From NCBI GenBank assembly GCA_030746295.1, contig JASLMY010000055.1, positions 1 to 21,695 on the forward strand: a DNA stretch of 21,695 bases. Reading direction: 5' to 3'. The position numbers and the translations under genes were made by a program. Position 1 is the stretch's first letter; every line of letters begins with the position of its first letter. This document shows positions 15,883 through 21,695 of this stretch, piece after piece. This DNA is from Alphaproteobacteria bacterium. GTDB taxonomy: Bacteria; Pseudomonadota; Alphaproteobacteria; GCA-2731375. Under the pieces are notes generated by a model. It was not told where the DNA came from and searched no databases. It saw only the letters and a program-made list of their open reading frames with translations.

Positions 15883-16989
15883 ATGCGGGTCGTCTACCAT
15901 CTCCCCAACGACGATCTGCGCCGGGCGGAGGCCGCGGCGCGCGCCGCCGAGGCGGCCGGCTTCGACGGTGTGGTGGCGCTGGAGAACGCGCATGGGCCGA
16001 TCCCGCCGCTGACCGTCGCGGCCCTGGCGACGAAGCGGATCCAGATCGGCACCGGCGTGGCGATCGCCTTCCCGCGCAGCCCGACCATCACCGCGCACGC
16101 CGCGTGGGACCTGAACAAGGCCTCCGACGGCCGCTTCTATCTCGGCCTCGGCTCGCAGGTGAAGGGGCACAACGAGCGCCGCTACGGCATCGAATGGACG
16201 CCGCCGGCGCCACGCATGCGCGACTATATCGGCGCGGTGCGCGCGGTCTGGCGGGCCTGGGAATTGGAGGAAGCGCTCGACTATCAAAGCGAGCACTACA
16301 CGCTGACCCTGACGACACCGAATTTCTCGCCGCGCCCACTCAGTCTGCCGCGGATACCCGTCGCCATGGCGGCGGTCGGGCCGGGCATGTTGCGCATCGC
16401 CGGCGAGGTCGCGGACGGCGTCCGCCTGCACCCCTTCAACACCCGCCGTTATCTTGCCGAATCCTGCCTGCCGCACATCGACGAGGGCCTGCAGCGTGCG
16501 GCGCGGGGCCGTGACCGGATCGAGGTCGTCGCGGGCGGCTTCCTCGCCACCGGAAAGGACGAGGCCGAGGTGGCGAAGATGCGCGACTATGTGCGCTTCC
16601 GAATTGCCTTCTATTGCTCGACGCGGAGCTATTGGCACGTCTTGCGGCTGCATGACATGGAGGAGCTTGGCCACCGGCTGCGCCCCTATCCGGCCGAAGG
16701 TCGCTGGAACGAGATGGCGGCGCTGATATCCGACGAGGTGCTGGAACTCTTCGCCATCGTCGGCACCCATGACACCATCGCCGACAGGGTTGCAGAGCGC
16801 TACGGTGGCCTCGCCGATGCGCTGTCGCTGTTCATGCCGACGGAGGTCGACCCCGGTCCGTTGCGTGAAATCGTCCAGGACGTGCAGCGTATTCCGACCC
16901 CGTTCGAGAGCTACGCGCCAGGCTGGCCGGTTATCGGAGGGGGGCCGCCGAAGGCCGGGTGGGGGGGAATGGAAGGGAGAGAGCCGTGA
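15883..16989 (+). CDS. LLM class oxidoreductase, MSMEG_2256/TIGR03617-like
   Basis: This 368-residue luciferase-like protein begins MRVVYHLPNDDLRRAEAAAR and has AWDLNKASDGRFYLGLGSQVKGH near residues 68-90, RMRDYIGAVRAVWRAWE near 112-128, the phrase LTTPNFSPRP near 145-155 and IPVAMAAVGPGMLRIAGEVADGVRLHPF near 160-187. This combination belongs to the family described as MSMEG_2256-type oxidoreductases, first seen in F420-using mycobacteria. Whether this host uses F420 or FMN cannot be judged here. The ATG at 15883 has GAGG nine bases upstream; an in-frame ATG at 15829 lacks a site and would add 18 residues. The gene ends with a Gly/Pro-rich tail, and its stop overlaps the GTG start of the next LLM gene in GTGA (16986-16989). 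Confidence 0.9.
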   Translation: MRVVYHLPNDDLRRAEAAARAAEAAGFDGVVALENAHGPIPPLTVAALATKRIQIGTGVAIAFPRSPTITAHAAWDLNKASDGRFYLGLGSQVKGHNERRYGIEWTPPAPRMRDYIGAVRAVWRAWELEEALDYQSEHYTLTLTTPNFSPRPLSLPRIPVAMAAVGPGMLRIAGEVADGVRLHPFNTRRYLAESCLPHIDEGLQRAARGRDRIEVVAGGFLATGKDEAEVAKMRDYVRFRIAFYCSTRSYWHVLRLHDMEELGHRLRPYPAEGRWNEMAALISDEVLELFAIVGTHDTIADRVAERYGGLADALSLFMPTEVDPGPLREIVQDVQRIPTPFESYAPGWPVIGGGPPKAGWGGMEGREP

Positions 16990-17918
16990 ACCCTAGCATA
17001 GGATATCTGTTGCCGACCCGAGAGCAGATCATGGAGGGCCGGCCCGAGGCGGCGTCGCTGTTGGCGCTGGCGGAGCGGGCGGAAGGTCTCGGCTACGATT
17101 CCCTCTGGGTCGGCGATTCGCTCCTGGCCCGGCCACGACACGAGCCGTTGACGCTGCTGGCCGGCGTCGCCGGGCGGGTTGGACGAGTGAGCCTGGGCAC
17201 GGCCGTTTTGTTGCCGGCGCTGCGCAATCCCGTGCTGCTAGCCCATCAGGTCGCGACCCTCGATCAGGTCAGCGAGGGCCGCCTTATCCTCGGCATCGCC
17301 GCGGACGTCCCCAATATCCGCGCCGAGTTCGGCTCGGCGGGGGTGCCCTTTGAGAAGCGTGTCGGTCGGATGCTCGAGGGCTTGCGGCTCTGCCGCGCGC
17401 TTTGGACCGGAGAGCCAGTTGACTGGGAAGGCCGTTGGCAGGTCGAGGGCGGCGTGCTCGCCCCGACGCCGCATCGCCCGGGCGGGCCGCCGATCTGGAT
17501 CGGCGGCTCGGTGCAAGCCAGTCTGGAACGGGCCGGCCGGCATTTCGACGGTTGGTTCCCGACCGGGCCGGACGCGGCCGGTTGAGGCACGCAATGGCAG
17601 GAGGTGCAGACGATCGCCCGCGAGGCCGGACGCGATTTGGAGCAAGTGACGGGTGCCGTCTATCTGACGCTCGCCCTCGATGACGACGCCGAGCGGGCCG
17701 ACGCGCGCGTCAACGCCTATCTGGAGCAGTACTACGGCCAGCCGGCGGAAGTCTTGCGGCGGCGCCAGGCCTGCTATGGCGGCCCTGCCGCAGGGGTGGC
17801 GGCATGGCTCCAGGGCTATGCCGATGCCGGCGCCAGCCATCTCGTGCTGCGCTTCGCCGGCGACCACGAGAAGACCCTGGAAGCCCTGGCCGAGGTGCGC
17901 CAAGGCCTCGGTTGGTAG
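16986..17918 (+). pseudogene. LLM class oxidoreductase interrupted by an in-frame TGA
   Basis: The frame starts at GTG 16986, overlapping the previous stop (GTGA) and preceded by GGGAGAGAG. It encodes NPSIGYLLPTREQIMEG, a typical LLM barrel with ERAEGLGYDSLWVGDSLLARPRHEPL, LGTAVLLPALRNPVLLAHQ, LGIAADVPN and GPPIWIGGSVQASLERAG, then TGA at 17583-17585 (codon 200). Past this stop the same frame continues for 110 codons to TAG at 17916-17918 with normal family sequence (ending in LRFAGDHEKTLEALAEV). The total of about 310 codons is normal length. A single base change such as TGG or CGA would restore it. A GTG at 17604 could in theory re-start the second part, but its AGGAG is directly adjacent and too close. 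It may be a recent nonsense mutation or a sequencing error; selenocysteine is not supported. Confidence 0.75.
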
Positions 17919-17989
17919 CATAAGATGGATGGATCGGCTGCGGTGGCGGTGGTCTCCGCCGCCCGCCGACAAGAAACGGGAGGCAATAG

Positions 17990-18868
17990 ATGCTGAGAAT
18001 TGGCGAGTTCGAGATTAGCCGTCTCGTCGAGAGCGAGGGCCCCTTCGTCGAGGTCGAGACCTTCATCCCCGAGGTGGAGACCGAGGTCGTCGAGGCCAAC
18101 CGAGACTGGCTGGTGCCGCACCATATCGAGCCGGAGACGGGCAAGATCGTCATCGCCATCCAGTCCTACATCCTGCACACGCCGCGCCACACCATCCTGG
18201 TCGACACCTGCGTCGGCAACGACAAGCCGCGCCCCGGCCGGCCCATGTTCGACCACCTGAACGGGCCCTATCTCGCCGACTTGGCCGCGGCCGGCATTCA
18301 GCCGGAAGAGGTCGACTTCGTGCTCTGCACGCATCTCCACGTCGACCACGCCGGCTGGAACACCCGCCTCGTCGACGGCCGCTGGGTGCCGACCTTCCCC
18401 AACGCCAAGTACATCTTCGCCCGCAAGGAGTACGAGTTCTGGGAGCGGCGTCACAAGGAGGGCGGCGAGGGCCCGGTGCCCAACGTCTACGAGGACAGCG
18501 TGCTGCCGGTGATGGAAGCGGGGCAGGCGGTGCTGGTCGACATGGACCACCAGATCGAGGATGGCATGTGGTTCGAGCCGGCGCCCGGCCACACCGAAGG
18601 CAACGTGGTCTTGAACCTGCGCTCGGGCGATGCCTCGGCGGTGCTGAGTGGCGATGTCATGCACCACCCGCTGCAACTGGTCAGGCCCGACTGGTCGAGC
18701 CGGGCCTGCGAGGACCGGGTGCAGTCGGCGGCGACCCGGCGGGCCTTCCTGGAGCGACACGCCGACACCGACACCCTGATCGCGCCGGCCCACTTCGCCT
18801 CGCCCTCGATTGGCCACGTTGTCGGCCGGGGCGATGCCTTCGGTTACCGCTTCATCGACGAGAGCTGA
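17990..18868 (+). CDS. MBL-fold metallo-hydrolase
   Basis: This 292-residue metallo-beta-lactamase-fold protein has the full metal set: HLHVDH at residues 115-120 (His115, His117, Asp119, His120), His201 in PGHTEG, Asp222 in SGDVMHH and His268 in PAHF. The lack of a signal peptide and the opening MLRIGEFEISRLVES point to a cytoplasmic N-acyl-homoserine-lactonase/AttM-like or quorum-quenching-like subgroup of lactonases and arylsulfatase-like hydrolases; which lactone or ester it opens is not known. The start at 17990 has ACGGGAGG eight bases upstream, a strong site. It lies 71 bases after the broken LLM gene and could belong to the same plus-strand cluster. Its stop codon sits in a palindrome shared with the convergent crotonase gene. 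Confidence 0.92.
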   Translation: MLRIGEFEISRLVESEGPFVEVETFIPEVETEVVEANRDWLVPHHIEPETGKIVIAIQSYILHTPRHTILVDTCVGNDKPRPGRPMFDHLNGPYLADLAAAGIQPEEVDFVLCTHLHVDHAGWNTRLVDGRWVPTFPNAKYIFARKEYEFWERRHKEGGEGPVPNVYEDSVLPVMEAGQAVLVDMDHQIEDGMWFEPAPGHTEGNVVLNLRSGDASAVLSGDVMHHPLQLVRPDWSSRACEDRVQSAATRRAFLERHADTDTLIAPAHFASPSIGHVVGRGDAFGYRFIDES

Positions 18869-18888
18869 GCCGGCCGAGGCGGCTCAGC
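18864..18888. terminator. Palindromic hairpin carrying both stop codons of convergent genes
   Basis: GCTGAGCCG (18864-18872) and CGGCTCAGC (18880-18888) are exact reverse complements with a 7-base loop, GCCGAGG. The TGA of the MBL-fold gene (18866-18868) lies in the left arm and the stop of the crotonase gene (18884-18886, minus) in the right arm. Such a 9-bp GC-rich stem with symmetric stops could be a bidirectional terminator. No T-run follows, so intrinsic termination would be weak. Confidence 0.5.
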
Positions 18889-19657
18889 GGCCGGTGAAGA
18901 CGGGCGCGCGTTTCTCGACGAAGGCGGCCTGCGCCTCGCGGGCGTCGTCGGTCTTGGACATGGCGACGGTGAGGTCCTGCTCGTAGCGGTAGCCGTCGCG
19001 AAGACCGAGGTTCTCGGTGGTGTTGAGGGCCTGCTTGGTGACCCGGACGGCGAGCGGGCTCTTGGCCGCGATCTCGGCCGCGATCGCCATCGCCGCCGCC
19101 ATCAGCTCCTCCGGCGCGACGCAGTCTTCGACCACACCCAAGCGATAGAGGTCGGTGCCGGCGACCCGCTCGCCGGTCAGCAGCATCCGCCGGGCCTTAG
19201 AGCGCGGGAACAGCATGTTGACGTACTTGGCCCCGCCCATCAGGCCGACGTCGATCTCGGGCATGCCGAGGACCGCTTTTTCCGAGGCCACCAGGATGTC
19301 GCAGCAGGCGGCGAGCGCCAGCCCGGCGCCGAGCGCCGGCCCGTTGAGGGCCCCGATCACAGGCTTCTCGCATTCCAGGATGGCGTAGAAGCTCTCGCGC
19401 GTGACTCGGTTGTGCTGGCGGTAGAAGCCGGCTTGCGCCGAGATGCCGCGGCGCTCCTTGATGTCGGCTCCGGCCGAGAAGATCTCGCCGGCGCCGGTCA
19501 GGATCACGGCCCGCACGTCGTCGCGGTCGCTCAGCTCGTCGAAGATGGCGGTGATCTCGTCGCGAAAGCGCCGGTTCTGAGCGTTGACCGGCGGGTGGTC
19601 CATGGTCACGGTGGCGATCTGGTCGGCGATATCTACCTTGAAGCACTCGTAGCTCAT
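18884..19657 (-). CDS. Enoyl-CoA hydratase/isomerase family (crotonase) protein
   Basis: This 257-residue protein has the crotonase signature: MDHPPVNAQNRRFRDEI near the start, FSAGADIKE at residues 60-68 (oxyanion hole), NGPALGAGLALAACCD at 105-120, and MPEIDVGLMGG at 132-142. In canonical hydratases two glutamates flank the active site; the one in the PEI motif is present (Glu134) and the earlier one, in the GGGxELA motif, is Ala114 here (GAGLALA). The isomerase, decarboxylase or other crotonase activities are therefore as likely as hydration. The ATG at 19657 has CGAGGA about nine bases upstream, better than the ATG at 19678 which has no site. It is the last gene of the minus-strand operon after PhyH, 63 bases downstream of it. 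Confidence 0.9.
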   Translation of the reverse strand: MSYECFKVDIADQIATVTMDHPPVNAQNRRFRDEITAIFDELSDRDDVRAVILTGAGEIFSAGADIKERRGISAQAGFYRQHNRVTRESFYAILECEKPVIGALNGPALGAGLALAACCDILVASEKAVLGMPEIDVGLMGGAKYVNMLFPRSKARRMLLTGERVAGTDLYRLGVVEDCVAPEELMAAAMAIAAEIAAKSPLAVRVTKQALNTTENLGLRDGYRYEQDLTVAMSKTDDAREAQAAFVEKRAPVFTGR

Positions 19658-19720
19658 GGCGGCGGTCCTCGGTTGCATGGGTGACGGGGCTGCGCCTTTG
19701 CGCGCGACGGCGGTGACGTC

Positions 19721-20614
19721 TCAGTCAGGCGCGTCTTCCTGCTGTGCGGCGAAGATCGAGTTGTAGCCGACCTCGGCCCAGTCGGGCGGCACCGGGCAGG
19801 GCCGGGGGTCGAGATGGGCGACGCGGGCGGCGCGGCCGCGCACGATCCGGCCGGTCTTGGTGGTTGGCGTGGGCGCCGGCATCCAGGGAAAGGCGTCGGC
19901 CGAGCTGTAGATGTTGAGGAGGAGGGGCCTCGGCCGGGCGGCCGTGTTCTGGGCCGAGCCGTGCACCGTGCGGCAGTTGAGCGCCACCAAGGTCCCCGCC
20001 GGGCCCGTGGTCGCGACACCGCGCTCGAGGTCGATTCCGCCGAGGTCCTCGTCCGAGATGGCGCCCGTCCACTCCCCGGTGGCGTCGGTGTGGAAGAAGA
20101 GCGGCCCGTCGTGGCTACCCGGTATGCAGACGAGGGGACCTTGCGCCGTCGTCACCGCGGCGAGATGGACGCCCAGCGTCACCGGGCTGTAGTTGGTATG
20201 TGGCCAGGCTTGGATGTCCTGGTGCCATTTGACGGTCTCGCCGGCGCCGGGCCACTTGTAGTTGAGCTTGGCGCTGTGGAACTTGACATCCGGTCCGACC
20301 AGGTCGGCGGCGACGTCGGCGAGCAGGGAGTCCTTGGCGAAGCGCCAGAACACCGGATCACGATCCACCACGGCCCGCAGCCGGCGGACATGCGGCCGCT
20401 CGGCCGTATGCGACGGTCCCAGGTCATAGGCCTCGTTCGACTGGCTGATCTCGCGGCTCGCTTCCAACAGCGCGTCCGAGCGCTCGACCAGGCGGTCGAT
20501 CCAGTCGGGCGGAATCAAGGCCTCGACCGAGACGAAACCATCCCGGAAATAGGCTTCGCGCTGCGCCGTCGTCAGCACCCGGGGCGGCTGGCGCAAGATA
20601 TCGGCCGGGGTCAT
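19721..20614 (-). CDS. Phytanoyl-CoA dioxygenase family (PhyH) protein
   Basis: This 297-residue protein has the Fe(II)/2-oxoglutarate double-stranded beta-helix pattern: the HxD motif in WHQDIQAW (His131, Asp133), distal His218 in TVHGSAQN, and a 2-oxoglutarate-binding Arg in ARPRPLLLNIYSS (Arg227 or Arg229). PhyH proteins hydroxylate or demethylate acyl-CoAs, free acids, alkaloids or phosphonates, so the substrate is open. KFHSAKLNYKWPGAGETVKW precedes the HxD motif as in many bacterial relatives. A GGAG sequence lies upstream at longer-than-usual spacing. It begins 19 bases after the stop of the MetE-like gene, so the two are in one operon, with the crotonase gene following. Confidence 0.92.
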   Translation of the reverse strand: MTPADILRQPPRVLTTAQREAYFRDGFVSVEALIPPDWIDRLVERSDALLEASREISQSNEAYDLGPSHTAERPHVRRLRAVVDRDPVFWRFAKDSLLADVAADLVGPDVKFHSAKLNYKWPGAGETVKWHQDIQAWPHTNYSPVTLGVHLAAVTTAQGPLVCIPGSHDGPLFFHTDATGEWTGAISDEDLGGIDLERGVATTGPAGTLVALNCRTVHGSAQNTAARPRPLLLNIYSSADAFPWMPAPTPTTKTGRIVRGRAARVAHLDPRPCPVPPDWAEVGYNSIFAAQQEDAPD

Positions 20615-20633
20615 CTCGGGATCCGTCTCCTGC

Positions 20634-21665
20634 TCAGCCGAGCTCGCGCCGGACGATCTCGGCCCCGGCGACGAGCGCCTGCATCTTGGCGAAGGCGACC
20701 TCGCGCGGCAGGTATTTCATGCCGCAGTCGGGTGCCGCGATCAGGCGTTCCGCATCGATATGGTGGAGGGCGCAGCGCAATCGATCGGCGACGACCTCGG
20801 GCGTCTCGACCGCCGGCGCGCCGAGGTCGATGACGCCGTAGAGCACCTGCTTCGTCGGCAATCTCTCCAGGATGGCGGGGTCGAGGCCGGGCTCGGCCGC
20901 CTCGATCGAGACCGCGGTGGCGCGACATTTCTCGAGCTCGGGCAGGAAGGAATAGCCGGCCGGCTTGTCGTTCACCACGTAGGCATAGCCGAAGCAGAGA
21001 TGCACGATGGTCGGCCCGGAAACGCCTTCCAACGCCCGGTCGATGGCGGCGATGGCGAAGCGGCCGGCCTCTCGTGGATGGGCCTGCATGTGCGGCTCGT
21101 CGATCTGGATGACGTCGGCGCCGGCGGCCTTCAGCTCGCGCACCTCTTCGTTCAGCGCCTCGGCATAGGCCATGATCAGGGCTTCCTGATCGCCGTAATG
21201 CTCGTCCAGTGCCATCTTCGCCATGGTGAAGGCGCCGGGGATGGTGATCTGGATCGGCTTCGCGGTTTGCTCGCGCCGGACGGCGACGGCGCGGCCCGGC
21301 CCCGGCGCGGCCCGACGGATCGGGCCGACGACGCGCGGCACCGGCGTCGGCAGGCCGGTGCGGCCCGGCACGATCCCGGGCGGCTCCAGCTCGATCCCGG
21401 CGAGCGCGTTGGCGAAATGATTGAAGTAGCTCTCGCGGCGGACCTCGCCGTCGGAGACGATGTCGATGCCGGCGCGTTCCTGGTCGTGCAGTGCCACCAA
21501 CGTGGCGTCGTCCTGGGCCTCTTGCAGCAGCTCGTCCGGCACCCGCCAGACCTCGCGCACGCGTACCCTGGGCGGCCCGCTTCCCAACAGGATCTTCTTG
21601 TCGACCAGCCAGTCGGGCTGTGGATAGCTGCCCACCAGCGTCGTCGGTATCAATTCATCGATCAC
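20634..21665 (-). CDS. Cobalamin-independent methionine synthase II family protein (MetE C-terminal domain), second subtype
   Basis: This 343-residue protein starts at GTG 21665, which has AGGGGAGG just upstream; the ATG at 21683 would place that site inside the coding region. It opens TTLVGSYPQPDWL, and has SDGEVRRESYF, TIPGAFTMAKM, IQIDEPHMQAHP and the complete Zn set of MetE: His222 and Cys224 (HLCFG), Glu255 (SIEAAEP), Cys314 (PDCGMKYLPR). It belongs to a subgroup distinct from the two longer paralogues in this window (no GSLPRP, different core), and is a stand-alone catalytic domain. Its DEP and HxC motifs suggest a working thiol alkylation or de-alkylation site. Operon position before PhyH and crotonase genes suggests a role in degradation rather than methionine synthesis. 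Confidence 0.88.
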   Translation of the reverse strand: MIDELIPTTLVGSYPQPDWLVDKKILLGSGPPRVRVREVWRVPDELLQEAQDDATLVALHDQERAGIDIVSDGEVRRESYFNHFANALAGIELEPPGIVPGRTGLPTPVPRVVGPIRRAAPGPGRAVAVRREQTAKPIQITIPGAFTMAKMALDEHYGDQEALIMAYAEALNEEVRELKAAGADVIQIDEPHMQAHPREAGRFAIAAIDRALEGVSGPTIVHLCFGYAYVVNDKPAGYSFLPELEKCRATAVSIEAAEPGLDPAILERLPTKQVLYGVIDLGAPAVETPEVVADRLRCALHHIDAERLIAAPDCGMKYLPREVAFAKMQALVAGAEIVRRELG

Positions 21666-21695
21666 GAATGCCTCCCCTCGCATTCAATGTCGCCG

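Noticed and set aside
17583..17585. Selenocysteine at the TGA of the second LLM gene
   Set aside because: LLM enzymes have no known Sec at this site, which is outside the active site, and no Sec-insertion structure is apparent after the codon.

Overview
This is a 21.7-kb window of high-GC bacterial DNA. It is densely coded, starts at GTG and TTG as well as ATG, and has clear GGAGG-type ribosome sites. No tRNA, rRNA, CRISPR array, transposase or phage module is visible. The protein families (class flavin-dependent luciferase-like monooxygenases, stand-alone MetE C-terminal-domain proteins, Ldh2, PhyH, acyl-CoA dehydrogenase, NHL-repeat proteins, a CII-like regulator) and the base composition suggest an alphaproteobacterium of the Rhodospirillales/Hyphomicrobiales type. 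That assignment is inference, because there is no phylogenetic marker here.

Layout. 1-489 (+) is the 3' end of a luciferase-like monooxygenase (LLM). 553-1695 and 1823-2821 (both -) are a MetE-like protein and a ketopantoate-reductase-family protein. 3006-4151 and 4305-5300 (+) are an acyl-CoA dehydrogenase and a second LLM. 5344-5757 (-) and 6021-6896 (+) are a divergent cupin and SDR epimerase. 7227-8222 (+) is an Ldh2-type dehydrogenase whose catalytic His is Gly. 8241-8726 (-) is a CII-like regulator with a palindrome upstream. 8925-9468 (+) is a frameshifted exported protein. 9599-11197 (+) is a GT-C-like membrane protein. 11400-14032 (+) is a MetE-like protein translationally coupled to an FAD monooxygenase. 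14117-15082 (+) is an NHL-repeat protein, 15112-15804 (-) an EthD/DUF4286-like protein, 15883-17918 (+) two coupled LLM genes (the second with an internal stop), 17990-18868 (+) an MBL-fold hydrolase. 18884-21665 (-) is a three-gene operon of MetE-like protein, PhyH dioxygenase and crotonase.

How the genes may work together. The region looks like an accessory catabolic locus. It combines FMN/FAD monooxygenases, Zn-thiolate alkyltransferase-like MetE relatives, an Fe(II)/2-oxoglutarate dioxygenase, acyl-CoA enzymes and hydrolases. LLM and MetE-fold enzymes both have members that handle carbon-sulfur bonds, so degradation of a small organosulfur or alkylated compound is one reading, but no substrate can be fixed from sequence. 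The most concrete oddities are an 11-bp tandem duplication that breaks a signal peptide, an in-frame TGA in an LLM gene, lost catalytic or metal-binding residues in two enzymes, and a palindrome that carries the stop codons of two convergent genes.
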